Assembly: GCF_016195855.1 (NCBI RefSeq)
Contig: NZ_JACPYU010000004.1
Coordinates: forward strand, 1-64,000
Source: Aquabacterium sp.
GTDB lineage: Bacteria; Pseudomonadota; Gammaproteobacteria; Burkholderiales; Burkholderiaceae_C
Length of the DNA stretch: 64,000 nucleotides
Direction of reading: 5' to 3'
The position numbers and the translations under genes are program-made. Below the pieces are notes generated by a model. It did no database searches, had not been told where the DNA came from, and was given only the letters and a program-made list of their open reading frames with translations. This document shows positions 27,463 through 36,178 of this stretch, piece by piece; positions within the stretch are counted from its first letter, which is position 1, and every line of letters begins with the position of its first letter.

Positions 27463-28092
27463 ATGAGTCAATCACAACGCCCCCTCACGCGTGCCGAGTC
27501 CAAGCTGCTCACACGCCATCGCCTGATGCAGGCGGCGCTCGTGCTCATGTCGCAAGAAGGCCGGGAGGGTTTGACCACGTCCAGCGTGACCCGTGCGGCC
27601 GGCGTGGCCCAGCCCACCTTCTATGTGCACTTCGATTGCATGGAAGCCTTGCTGCGCGACCTGGCCACGCAAGCGGTGTCCGAGGTCCGGGCCGCCTTGA
27701 TCGCGGCCCGTGCGCCCCTGCTCCAGGGCGGCGACCTGATGGCGGCCTCACGCGAGGCTTATCGGCTGTCGCTGCGGGCCATTCGCCAGCACGCCGCCTT
27801 GCTGACGGTGTTCCTGGGGGAGCGCTACAAGCCCGCGTCCGAACTGGGGCGCCATGCCCGCGAGATGCTGGATACCCTGCAGGCCGATCTGGTGGCCGCC
27901 GCCGACGCCATTCCCTTGGCACGCGACATGCCTCCGGCAAGATTGCAGCTGGTCGCAAGAGGCCTGGTGACCTTGAGCATCGAGTTCGGCCTGGCCCAGC
28001 ACGAGTCGAAAGACTTCGACGAAGAGGATGCCGTGACCCTGCTGTGCGCGGCCACGCTGGGTTTGATCCAGGGCGCGGCCATCACGTCCTGA
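27463..28092 (+). CDS. TetR-family transcriptional regulator
   Basis: About 209 residues. The N-terminal helix-turn-helix (SVTRAAGVAQPTFYVHFDCMEALL, about residues 40-65) is typical of TetR, followed by a variable helical ligand-binding domain. Start chosen at ATG 27463; an upstream TTG is possible. It is divergent from the decarboxylase/acyl-CoA dehydrogenase operon and probably represses it, releasing on an acyl-CoA or related ligand. It converges on dnaE with 15 bp between the genes. Confidence 0.88.
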   Translation: MSQSQRPLTRAESKLLTRHRLMQAALVLMSQEGREGLTTSSVTRAAGVAQPTFYVHFDCMEALLRDLATQAVSEVRAALIAARAPLLQGGDLMAASREAYRLSLRAIRQHAALLTVFLGERYKPASELGRHAREMLDTLQADLVAAADAIPLARDMPPARLQLVARGLVTLSIEFGLAQHESKDFDEEDAVTLLCAATLGLIQGAAITS

Positions 28093-28107
28093 CACCACCA
28101 ACTGACA

Positions 28108-31100
28108 TCACCCCTCGCCGTACACCACCATGGCCTGGCCTTCCGGCATCAGCTCCTTGAAGCGCTGCAGGGCCTGGTCGCTGGGGAACATGCGGGCCTT
28201 GTCGCCCAGTTCCACCTCGGCCCGCGCGGAGACATCGGGCGTGCGCCGCTCGACCACCACGCGAATGGGCAGGCCCTGCACGGTGGGCGGCAGATCAGGC
28301 TGCGGCGCCTCGATCTGGCGCGCCGGGAACTCGCGCAGGATGTCGGCCACGGGCAGCTTCTGGTCCTTGGCCAGCACACGCACGAAGCGGGCATAACGGC
28401 AACGCGCCGCCGGCAGGCTCATCACCTGCTGCACGTTCAGGCGCAGGCCACCCGAGAAGCGGTCGGTCTGCACCTTGCCGGTGATGATGACGAGTTCATC
28501 GTCCTTGAGCAGGTCCTTGTTGGCGTCCAGCGTGTCCTGGTTGGCCACGGCCTCGATCACGTCGCTCTTGTCATCGAGCTTGAAGATGGCCACACGGCCC
28601 CGCGTGCCATTGATGACGCGCAACTCGCTGATGATGCCCGAGACCACCTGTGGGTCGCGGCTGTCTTTCAGGTCACCGATGCGCTGCTTGGCAAAGCGGC
28701 GCACCTCGGACTCGGCCTCGTCAAACAAGTGGCCCGAGAGGTAAAAGCCGATGGCCGTCTTTTCCAGCGACAGGCGCTCTTTCAGCGTCCAGGGCTCGGT
28801 GGGCACCAGCTCGGGCTCGTTGGTGGACGCGGCATGGCTGTCACCAAAGTCGAACAGGCCGCCCTGGTCGGCATTGGCCACGAGCGTGTCGGCGTATTCG
28901 AAGGCCAGGCCCACGCTGGCCAGCAGGCCCGCACGATGCGGCTCCAGCGAGTCAAAGGCGCCGGCCTTGATCAGGGCTTCCACCACGCGCTTGTTGACCT
29001 GCTTGCGGTCCACGCGCGCGCAGAAATCAAAGAAGCTCTTGAAGGGCCCGTTCTCCTTGCGCTCGCGCACCAGGGCTTCAATGGCGCCCTGGCCCGTGCC
29101 CTTGACCGCACCCAGCGCATAGCAGATGGTCTTGTTGCCCGTGGGCACGAAGCGCCACTCGCCCTGGTTCACATCGGGCGGCGTGAAGGTGATGCCGAAG
29201 TTCTGCGTGGCATCGTCATGGAAGATCTTGAGCTTGTCCGTGTCGTCACTCGACACGCTCATGTTCCCTGAGAAGAATTCGGCGGTGTAGTGGGCCTTCA
29301 GCCAGGCCGTGTGGTACGCCAGCAAGGCATACGCCGCCGCGTGCGACTTGTTGAAGCCGTAGCCCGCGAACTTCTCCATCAAGTCGAAGATCTCGTTTGC
29401 CAGCTCGGGCTTGATGTCGTTCTTGGCTGCACCGGCCGCGAAGATCGAGCGGTGCTCGGCCATCTCCTCGACCTTCTTCTTGCCCATCGCGCGGCGCAGC
29501 ATGTCGGCGCCGCCAAGCGAGTAGCCCCCCACCTTCTGGGCCACCTGCATCACCTGCTCCTGGTAGACCATGATGCCGTAGGTCTCCTTGAGCACGGACT
29601 CCATCAGCGGGTGCGGGTAGTCCACCTCTTCGCGGCCGTGCTTGCGGGCACAGAACGAGGGGATCAGGTCCATCGGACCTGGTCGGTACAGCGCCACCAG
29701 CGCAATGATGTCCTCGAAGACGCTGGGCTTGGCGTCTCGCAGCATGCCCTGCATCCCGCGGGATTCAAGCTGGAACACGGCCACGGTCTTGCCCTCCGAC
29801 AGCAGCCGGTAGGCGGCCGCGTCATCAAGCGGGATCTTGGCGAAATCGAAGTCCTTCTGGTCCGGGTGGCGCGCGACGATGTAGTCCTTGGCCAGCTCCA
29901 GAATGGTCAGCGTGGCCAGGCCCAGGAAGTCGAATTTCACCAGGCCGATGGCCTCGACGTCGTCCTTGTCGTACTGGCTCACGGCCGAGTCGCTGCCGGG
30001 CTGCATGTACAAGGGGCAGAAGTCGGTGATCTTGCCCGGCGCAATCAGCACGCCCCCGGCGTGCATGCCGATGTTGCGCACCATGCCTTCCACGCGCATG
30101 GCGAGTTCAAGCAGCGAGGCCACTTCTTCTTCGGCCTTCTCGCGCTCTTCCAGCTCGGGCGCCTCTTTGCGGGCATAGATGATGCCGGGATCGGGCTCGG
30201 CCGGCACCCTGGCCAGGGTCACGCTCTTGCCCGGTGGTGCGGGGATCAGCTTGGCGATGCTGTCCACATGGCCATAGCCCATGCCCAGCACACGGCCCAC
30301 GTCACGCAGCGCGGCCTTGGCGGCCATGGTGCCGAAGGTGGCGATCTGCGAGACGGCCTCGCGGCCATAGCGGTCCTTCACGTAGTCGATGACGCGGTCG
30401 CGGTTGCCCTGACAGAAGTCGATGTCGAAGTCAGGCATCGAAACCCGCTCGGGGTTCAGGAAGCGCTCGAACAGCAGGTTGTACTTGAGCGGATCCAGGT
30501 CGGTGATCTTGAGGGCGTAGGCCACCAGCGAGCCGGCACCGGAGCCCCGGCCCGGCCCCACGGGGCAGCCGTTGTTCTTGGCCCAGTTGATGAAGTCCTG
30601 CACGATCAGGAAGTAGCCGGGGAAGCCCATGTTCAAGATCGTGTTGATCTCGAAGTCCAGGCGCTCGACGTAGTGCGGCCGCTGGGCTTCGCGCTCGGCC
30701 TCCTTGGGGAAGAGGTGCACCAGGCGCTCCTCCAGGCCGGCATGCGACAGCTCACGGAAGAAGTCCGCCATGGGCTGCGGCTCGCCACTGGGCATGATGG
30801 GCGTGGGGAAGTTGGGCAGTTGTGGCTTGCCCAGCACCAGGGTCAGCGAACAACGGCGGGCAATGGCCAGCGTGTTGGTGATCGCCGAGGGGATGTCGGC
30901 AAACAGGGCCTCCATCTCGGCCGTGGTCTTGAAATGCTGATCCCGCGTGAAGCGCTTGACGCGCTTGGGGTTGCCCAGGGTCTCGCCTTCGGCAATGCAG
31001 GTGCGCGCCTCGTGGGCCTGGAAATCGTCCGGCTCCTGGAACTGGATGGGGTGGGTGGCCACCACGGGCAGCTTCAGGCGCGCGGCCAGAGGCACGGCGT

Positions 31101-31641
31101 CACGGATGTAGGGCTCGTTGCTGCTGTGCCCGCCGCGCTGCAGCTCGATGTAGAAGCGGTTCGGGAAGGTCTCGGCGAGCTTGCGGGCCTGGGCCTCGGC
31201 CTTGGCCACATCGCCCATCAGCAAAGCCTGCCCCACCAGGCCCATTTCGGCGCTGGACAGGCAGATCAGCCCTTCGTTGTTGGCCGCCAGAGAGGCCCAG
31301 TGCACCCAGGCATGCGTGCGCTGCCCCGGCGCCGTCCAGGCCTCGCCCAGCAATTCGCACAGGCGCAGATAGCCCTTGCGGTTCTGGATCAGCAGCAGCA
31401 GGCGCGTGGGGGCCTTGCCAGCTTCTTCAGGCTCCAGCCATACATCGGCGCCGATGATGGGTTGAACGCCCTTCTTCTGCGCGCTTTTGTACAGCTTGAG
31501 CGCACCGAACAGGTTGCTCAGGTCGGTCACGGCGACGGCCGGCTGCTTGTCCTTGGCGGCGGCAGAGACCAGGTCGTCGATGCGGACGGTGCCGTCAACG
31601 ACCGAAAATTCAGTGTGGGAGCGCAGGTGTACAAATGCCAT
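28108..31641 (-). CDS. dnaE: DNA polymerase III alpha subunit
   Basis: An 1177-residue replicative polymerase. The N-terminal PHP domain begins FVHLRSHTEFSVVDG; the palm catalytic Asp pair is in PDFDIDFCQGNRDRVIDYV; fingers and the helix-hairpin-helix region (FAGYGFNKSHAAAYALL) follow; the OB-fold part is near the C-terminus (VVSGIISELRVINGTRG). Full length for proteobacterial DnaE1. It is a housekeeping anchor for the chromosome. Confidence 0.98.
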   Translation of the reverse strand: MAFVHLRSHTEFSVVDGTVRIDDLVSAAAKDKQPAVAVTDLSNLFGALKLYKSAQKKGVQPIIGADVWLEPEEAGKAPTRLLLLIQNRKGYLRLCELLGEAWTAPGQRTHAWVHWASLAANNEGLICLSSAEMGLVGQALLMGDVAKAEAQARKLAETFPNRFYIELQRGGHSSNEPYIRDAVPLAARLKLPVVATHPIQFQEPDDFQAHEARTCIAEGETLGNPKRVKRFTRDQHFKTTAEMEALFADIPSAITNTLAIARRCSLTLVLGKPQLPNFPTPIMPSGEPQPMADFFRELSHAGLEERLVHLFPKEAEREAQRPHYVERLDFEINTILNMGFPGYFLIVQDFINWAKNNGCPVGPGRGSGAGSLVAYALKITDLDPLKYNLLFERFLNPERVSMPDFDIDFCQGNRDRVIDYVKDRYGREAVSQIATFGTMAAKAALRDVGRVLGMGYGHVDSIAKLIPAPPGKSVTLARVPAEPDPGIIYARKEAPELEEREKAEEEVASLLELAMRVEGMVRNIGMHAGGVLIAPGKITDFCPLYMQPGSDSAVSQYDKDDVEAIGLVKFDFLGLATLTILELAKDYIVARHPDQKDFDFAKIPLDDAAAYRLLSEGKTVAVFQLESRGMQGMLRDAKPSVFEDIIALVALYRPGPMDLIPSFCARKHGREEVDYPHPLMESVLKETYGIMVYQEQVMQVAQKVGGYSLGGADMLRRAMGKKKVEEMAEHRSIFAAGAAKNDIKPELANEIFDLMEKFAGYGFNKSHAAAYALLAYHTAWLKAHYTAEFFSGNMSVSSDDTDKLKIFHDDATQNFGITFTPPDVNQGEWRFVPTGNKTICYALGAVKGTGQGAIEALVRERKENGPFKSFFDFCARVDRKQVNKRVVEALIKAGAFDSLEPHRAGLLASVGLAFEYADTLVANADQGGLFDFGDSHAASTNEPELVPTEPWTLKERLSLEKTAIGFYLSGHLFDEAESEVRRFAKQRIGDLKDSRDPQVVSGIISELRVINGTRGRVAIFKLDDKSDVIEAVANQDTLDANKDLLKDDELVIITGKVQTDRFSGGLRLNVQQVMSLPAARCRYARFVRVLAKDQKLPVADILREFPARQIEAPQPDLPPTVQGLPIRVVVERRTPDVSARAEVELGDKARMFPSDQALQRFKELMPEGQAMVVYGEG

Positions 31642-31656
31642 GGCGGCATTGTAGAG

Positions 31657-31680
31657 AGAGCACGGGCCCCGCCGTGCTCT
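31657..31680 (-). terminator. Strong hairpin between PEP-CTERM gene and dnaE
   Basis: AGAGCACGG (31657-31665) and CCGTGCTCT (31672-31680) form a perfect 9-bp stem with a 6-base loop. It lies after the minus-strand PEP-CTERM gene and only 15 bp before the dnaE start. The downstream sequence is poor in T, so it could also act on dnaE translation. Confidence 0.5.
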
Positions 31681-31692
31681 TCATGCCTGGAC

Positions 31693-32298
31693 TCAGGCGC
31701 GACGGCGCTTGAGCAAAGCCAGCGTGGCCAGCCCGAAACCGGCCAACAGCAGCGAGCCAGGCTCTGGCACGGCCGTCGTGGCGCGGAAGTCGTCGATGTA
31801 GACAGACAGGCTCTGCGCTTGTGGGCGCTGGTAGGAAATCTCGACGTAGCTCAATGCCGTGTCGCTGATCAGACCAATGAACTGATCGGCCCGGTCATTG
31901 CGATTGACTGGCAAGGACACCGACCCCACCAGACCATGGGCGTCATAGGCAGACATCGTGACATCGAAGGCCAGGCCAAAATCATCGTTACCGAAGTAAA
32001 AACCAACGGCCTGCATGGGTTGGCTGAAAGTGGCGACCAGCGGGCTGCTCTCAAGCGCAATGGTCAAACCGTTGGAGCCGGAGGGCGTCACGTTGTCGGC
32101 CCAGGACCCAGCCAGGCCGATCTGTGCGGCAGGCGAGAAGGTCACGGGGCCAGTGGTCGGGATGCCGCTTTCGAAATCGACCAACACATCGGTCGTCATT
32201 TGCGAAGGATCGGTCAACAGTTGAACACCGGCTTGTGCGGCGCCGGCAGCCATGGACAAAGCTGCGAGCAGTGGTGCAGCAAAACGAATTGATGACAT
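31693..32298 (-). CDS. PEP-CTERM sorting domain protein
   Basis: About 201 residues: a Sec signal peptide ending near AAGAAQAG, a beta-rich domain similar to those of secreted PEP-CTERM proteins (VLVDFESGIPTTGPV, YFGNDDFGLAFDV) and a C-terminal tripartite signal: VPEPGS, a hydrophobic helix and KRRRA. Such proteins are processed by an exosortase and often belong to extracellular polysaccharide or floc matrix. No exosortase is in the window. The ATG at 32298 gives a clean signal peptide and is preceded by GGGAA; a start 30 bp upstream is less likely. Confidence 0.9.
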   Translation of the reverse strand: MSSIRFAAPLLAALSMAAGAAQAGVQLLTDPSQMTTDVLVDFESGIPTTGPVTFSPAAQIGLAGSWADNVTPSGSNGLTIALESSPLVATFSQPMQAVGFYFGNDDFGLAFDVTMSAYDAHGLVGSVSLPVNRNDRADQFIGLISDTALSYVEISYQRPQAQSLSVYIDDFRATTAVPEPGSLLLAGFGLATLALLKRRRA

Positions 32299-32401
32299 GG
32301 AAATTCCCTGAAAACGGATTAAACCCATCCAAAATCAGATTGGGCACGAGATTGTTCCGATACAGGCCCCATGAGAACAACCCCGCGAACCAGGGAATAA
32401 G

Positions 32402-33424
32402 TCACACTTTTTCCCGAGTGTCACGAAATATTCTGGGTGTCACCCCCAGCCAGCGCCGAAATGTGCGGCTGAAATTGGAGGTGTCCTGGTAACCCAGGCG
32501 CTCGGCGACGGCCTCCACGCTCAGCTCGGTGTGCACCAGCAGCCAGCAGGCCAGCTCCTCCCGCACGGCGTCCAGCAGACGCTGGTAAGTCATGCCCTCT
32601 TCGCGCAGATGACGGATCAGCGTGCGCGGGGACACGTGCTCCAGCTCGGCCATCTGCTCCAGCGACGGGTAACTGCCATCACAGCCCAGCAGGCGGCGTT
32701 GCACACGGGTTGTGACCGTGCCCATCTGGATCTGGGTGAGCTGGCGTTCGCAATCGCGCAGGGCGGTGCGGAAGGCCTCGGGGTCAGATGCGATACCGGG
32801 GCTGCTCCACACATCCAGTGGCAGCTCCATGCGCAGTTGCGCGGCCCCGAATTCACTTTGCGGGCAGAACTCGCGGTAGTGCTGGCCCCAAGGCGGCTCC
32901 GGGAAGGGCCACTGAACGCGCACGCGGGCCCGCAGGTCCTGCCCGGCGATGGTTTCAAACATGCGCAACATGGCCGCCGCGATGTGCCCGACGATGTACT
33001 CGCGCACATCCGGCGCAGACAGCACCTCGGTCAACACCAGGGCAAAGCCGCCCTGCGTGTCCACGTCCATGCGGGCCAGGCGCAGGCGCACATCGGTGAA
33101 GCGCTGCAGCAGGAGCATGGCCTCGCCCACCGTGCCGGCGGCCATCGCCGCATAACCCAGCGCGCCGTGGGCGGACAGCTGCGTGCTCAGCCCCACTTGC
33201 AAGCCCAGCCAGGGGCATTGCGTCAGCGCCAGGGCCCGCAAGACCAGGCGCCGGGTCTGCTCGAAGCTCAGGAACAGGTTGCTGCCATGCAGCTCGGCCC
33301 AGTTCAGCCGCGTGCCCTGCAGGATCTCGTCTTCACTGAAGCCCCGACGCCGCAACTCGGCGCAGATCAGGCGCGCGTAAACGGGGTGCAGGGAGGGCTT
33401 CAACCAATCGGCCGGCGCATGCAT
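32402..33424 (-). CDS. AraC-family regulator, AlkR-like position
   Basis: A 340-residue regulator with an N-terminal Arabinose_bd-type domain (HGALGYAAMAAGTVGEAMLLLQRF) and a C-terminal double helix-turn-helix AraC domain ending in VAERLGYQDTSNFSRTFRRWLGVTPRIFRD. It is divergent from alkB with a 126-bp gap. In Acinetobacter the AraC/XylS-type AlkR controls the alkane hydroxylase alkM in the same arrangement, so control of alkB by alkanes or their products is the likely role. Confidence 0.88.
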   Translation of the reverse strand: MHAPADWLKPSLHPVYARLICAELRRRGFSEDEILQGTRLNWAELHGSNLFLSFEQTRRLVLRALALTQCPWLGLQVGLSTQLSAHGALGYAAMAAGTVGEAMLLLQRFTDVRLRLARMDVDTQGGFALVLTEVLSAPDVREYIVGHIAAAMLRMFETIAGQDLRARVRVQWPFPEPPWGQHYREFCPQSEFGAAQLRMELPLDVWSSPGIASDPEAFRTALRDCERQLTQIQMGTVTTRVQRRLLGCDGSYPSLEQMAELEHVSPRTLIRHLREEGMTYQRLLDAVREELACWLLVHTELSVEAVAERLGYQDTSNFSRTFRRWLGVTPRIFRDTREKV

Positions 33425-33550
33425 GTCAATCTGGGGTGCCGGGTGGGCATGTCACTAAATGACGATATTCTGCCAGCGCAAACGGTGTCGCGCCCAGGCG
33501 GGAAAACGCACAGTCTCGTCATGGTTCATGGAACTTGAGGAGACACATCA

Positions 33551-34774
33551 ATGCCTGCTGCCCTGCCGCTTCCCACACAAGAACAAGACCCCGCCAGCTA
33601 CCGCGACCGCAAGAAGATCATGTGGTTGCTGTCGGTCATCGCGCCCGCTACCGTGGTGGTGGGCCCCGTGGCCTACCTGAACGGCTACACCCACCCGCTG
33701 TGGTTCTTCGCCAGCATGCTGGCGATCTACCTGGGCGTGCCCTTGCTGGATTACCTGCTCGGCGAAGACCTGAGCAACCCGCCCGAAGGCGCCGTGCCAC
33801 GCCTGGAGGCCGATGGCTACTACCGCTGGATCAACTACCTGGTGGTGCCCGTGCTGTGGGGCAGCCTGTTGTTCAACGTGGTGTTCCTGGCCACGCACGA
33901 TCTGGCCTGGTATGAATGGCTGGCCACGGTCATCATCACCGGCTCCATGCTGGGCTTTGGCCTGAACCTCAGCCACGAGCTGGGTCACAAGAAGGACTGG
34001 ATCGGCCGCAAGATGGGCCTGTTCAACTCGGCGCTGGGTGGTTATGGCCACTTCTCGATCGAGCACAACCGCGGCCACCACCGTCACGTGGCCACGCCGG
34101 AAGACCCGGCCTCGTCCAAGATGGGCGAGAGCATCTACCGCTTCATGTTCCGTGAACTGCCTGGCGCCTACTTCCGCGCCTGGGACCTGGAAACCGAACG
34201 CCTGGACCGCGTCGGCAAGTCAGTGTGGAGCCTGGACAACGAGATCGTGCAAGCGGGCCTGGTCACCGCCCTGCTGTACGGCGGCCTGATCGCGGCCTTC
34301 GGCCCGAAGATGGTGCCCATCCTCGCCATCGTGGCCTTCTGGGGTGCCTTCCAGCTGACATCGGCCAACTACATCGAGCACTACGGCCTGGTGCGCCAGA
34401 AGAAGCCTGATGGCCGCTACGAGCATTGCCAGCCGCACCACTCGTGGAACAGCAACCACATCGTGTCCAACCTGATCGTGTTCCACCTGCAACGCCACTC
34501 GGATCACCACGCCAACCCGACGCGCAGCTACCAGTCCCTGCGCAACTTCCCCGAACTGCCCACCCTGCCTTCTGGCTACTTCGGCATGTTCCTGGCTGCG
34601 TATGTGCCGCCTGTGTGGTTCGCCATCATGGACAAGCGCGTGATCAAGGCCGTGGGCGGTGATGCAGACCGCATCAACTTCCTGCCCGCCAAGCGCGCGA
34701 TGCTGATGCGCCGTTTCGGCCTGACTGAATCGGCAAGCACCCCAGCTGCCCAGCCCACACTCAAGCAAGCCTGA
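33551..34774 (+). CDS. alkB: Alkane 1-monooxygenase AlkB
   Basis: A 407-residue integral membrane non-haem di-iron enzyme that hydroxylates the terminal carbon of alkanes. The His boxes are visible: HELGHKKD, EHNRGHHRHVATPEDPASS and LQRHSDHHANPTR, and the AlkB signature NYIEHYGL. Six membrane segments are expected. GAGGAG stands 8 bases before the ATG. It needs rubredoxin and rubredoxin reductase; neither gene is in the window, so electrons must come from elsewhere. Divergent from the AraC regulator. Confidence 0.95.
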   Translation: MPAALPLPTQEQDPASYRDRKKIMWLLSVIAPATVVVGPVAYLNGYTHPLWFFASMLAIYLGVPLLDYLLGEDLSNPPEGAVPRLEADGYYRWINYLVVPVLWGSLLFNVVFLATHDLAWYEWLATVIITGSMLGFGLNLSHELGHKKDWIGRKMGLFNSALGGYGHFSIEHNRGHHRHVATPEDPASSKMGESIYRFMFRELPGAYFRAWDLETERLDRVGKSVWSLDNEIVQAGLVTALLYGGLIAAFGPKMVPILAIVAFWGAFQLTSANYIEHYGLVRQKKPDGRYEHCQPHHSWNSNHIVSNLIVFHLQRHSDHHANPTRSYQSLRNFPELPTLPSGYFGMFLAAYVPPVWFAIMDKRVIKAVGGDADRINFLPAKRAMLMRRFGLTESASTPAAQPTLKQA

Positions 34775-34777
34775 TCA

Positions 34778-34798
34778 ACCAGCAGCCAGCTTGCTGGT
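34778..34798. terminator. Hairpin after alkB
   Basis: ACCAGCA (34778-34784) and TGCTGGT (34792-34798) form a 7-bp stem 4 bp after the alkB stop, between convergent genes. It is not followed by a T tract. Confidence 0.4.
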
Positions 34799-34809
34799 AC
34801 GCATCCCGC

Positions 34810-34840
34810 GCCGCGTTGATGGTCAAGCCGTCAACGCGGC
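34810..34840 (-). terminator. 10-bp hairpin spanning the HD gene stop codon
   Basis: GCCGCGTTGA (34810-34819) and TCAACGCGGC (34831-34840) form a perfect 10-bp stem; the stop codon of the minus-strand HD gene (34823-34825) lies in the loop. It may terminate both convergent transcripts or protect the 3' end. Confidence 0.45.
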
Positions 34841-35392
34841 GAGTTCGCGTTTCAGATTGGCACGCGCGCTGTCTTCCCACTTGGCCCGCAAGGCCGGTGT
34901 GAAGTAGATCTGGGGCCGATCCAGAAAAGCTTGCAGGACCTTGGCGCGGCCTTGCTTGTAGGCCGGCTCGGGTACCCAGGCGTACTCCTGGGCCACCTGT
35001 TGCGCATAGCGCTCATAGGCTTCGGGCGAGGCCGCCAGGACGCCCAGATCCAGGTCCAGGAACACCGCGGTGTCCGGGTCGCCATCGGTCCATTCGTGGC
35101 GCTGGGTGGCGCGCACCTTGCGCTGCACCGACTCGATCAGCGCGGGCTCGGCGCCCGCCTGGCTCAGCATCTCGCCGGCCAGCACGGCACTGCGCTCTTC
35201 GTTGTCGGCCTGCTGCGTGTCGTAGATGGCATCATGAAACCAGATCGCCAGCATCACGGCCCGCTGGTCCTGGATCAGATCGCGGTGCGCGAACTGCCCT
35301 TGCAGCAAAGCCTCGATGTGCCCCATGCCGTGATAAGCCCGATGGGGCTCGGCATAGCGCTGCGTCAGGGCTTGGCGGATGGTGTCGAGCAT
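34823..35392 (-). CDS. HD-superfamily predicted metal-dependent phosphohydrolase
   Basis: A 189-residue protein of the COG4339 type. The metal site is suggested by HRAYHGMGHIEAL, the HD pair in IWFHDAIYDTQQ with NEERSAVLA, and the acidic segment VFLDLDLGVLA. The natural substrate of the family is unknown (a nucleotide or phosphoester hydrolase is assumed). It lies between alkB and a TetR gene without clear functional link; it may simply be a conserved housekeeping gene. Confidence 0.8.
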   Translation of the reverse strand: MLDTIRQALTQRYAEPHRAYHGMGHIEALLQGQFAHRDLIQDQRAVMLAIWFHDAIYDTQQADNEERSAVLAGEMLSQAGAEPALIESVQRKVRATQRHEWTDGDPDTAVFLDLDLGVLAASPEAYERYAQQVAQEYAWVPEPAYKQGRAKVLQAFLDRPQIYFTPALRAKWEDSARANLKRELAALTA

Positions 35393-35410
35393 GCCGCCAC
35401 CTTATCAGCC

Positions 35411-36088
35411 TCAATCCGCCTTGGGCACAAGGGGTGCCTGGTCCACCAGGGCCAGCAAGCCCTGATACGGCAATAAGTTGGTCTTGACGACCTTATCGAT
35501 CGGCTCCTTGAAGCCGTCCTGCATCCAGCGCGAGGCCAGCAGCACGTTCAGGCCGATCATGCCGTCGGCCAGCAGGTCCAGATTGATCACGGCGGCCCTT
35601 TCCTTGGGCACGAGCAAATGCAGGTGCTGGCGCATCATGGCCGAGTAGTCGCGTGCCGTGGCACCACTGAGCGCGGCCACCTCGTCGTTCACGCCCAGCG
35701 AATCCACCAGCATCACGCGACCCCGCCTTGGGTCGTCGCGGATGAACTCCAGGAACACGCGCATGGCGGGCTCCAGCATGCCCAGCGGGGTCTGCTCGGC
35801 CTGCTTGATGGAGGCAATCGTCAAGGCCATCAACTGCTCACGCAACTCGGCGTAGGTCGCCAGAAACAGCTGCGGCAGCGTCTTGAAGGACTCATAGAAG
35901 TAGCGCTCCGTGAGGTGCGCAGCCACGCACACCTCGCGCACCGTCGTGGCGTGGAAACCTTTGGTCCCGAAAACCTCCAGCGCGCCGTCAATGAGCTTGG
36001 CTCGGCGCAGGCGCTGGCGCTCTTCTGGCAAGACACCACCGTAGCGGCGCTTGTTCGGGGGGGATGTGTCGGAAATTGCTGCGTCCAT
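35411..36088 (-). CDS. TetR-family regulator of the BVMO operon (inferred)
   Basis: About 225 residues. The helix-turn-helix is in TVREVCVAAHLTERYFYESFKTLPQLF (about residues 50-76). The ligand-binding part includes RRGRVMLVDSLGVNDEV. Start chosen at ATG 36088; earlier in-frame ATG codons would put the start inside the operator region. It is divergent from the BVMO operon with two inverted repeats of the form TGACA-N8-TGTCA between, so it is very likely its repressor. Confidence 0.87.
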   Translation of the reverse strand: MDAAISDTSPPNKRRYGGVLPEERQRLRRAKLIDGALEVFGTKGFHATTVREVCVAAHLTERYFYESFKTLPQLFLATYAELREQLMALTIASIKQAEQTPLGMLEPAMRVFLEFIRDDPRRGRVMLVDSLGVNDEVAALSGATARDYSAMMRQHLHLLVPKERAAVINLDLLADGMIGLNVLLASRWMQDGFKEPIDKVVKTNLLPYQGLLALVDQAPLVPKAD

Positions 36089-36102
36089 AGGGATCCCTAT
36101 AT

Positions 36103-36147
36103 TGACATGAATCATTGTCAAAGTTAGTCTGACAATAATCCTTGTCA
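36103..36147. promoter_or_regulatory. Two TGACA-N8-TGTCA operator-like sites
   Basis: Site 1 spans 36103-36120 and site 2 spans 36130-36147, each with TGACA and TGTCA arms around 8 bases and starts 27 bp apart. Site 1 extends to TTGACA-N8-TGTCAA; its left arm could be a -35 box (TTGACA, 36102-36107) with a weak -10 (TAGTCT, 36125-36130) toward the BVMO gene. Both lie between divergent TetR and BVMO genes. Confidence 0.65.
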
Positions 36148-36178
36148 AAAATCAATGCGCTTTCAGAAAGATCTCCGT

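Noticed and set aside
29290..32292. 1000-residue plus-strand open frame across dnaE and the PEP-CTERM gene
   Set aside because: It is antisense to the conserved dnaE and has no recognisable domain; long chance frames are expected at this GC content.
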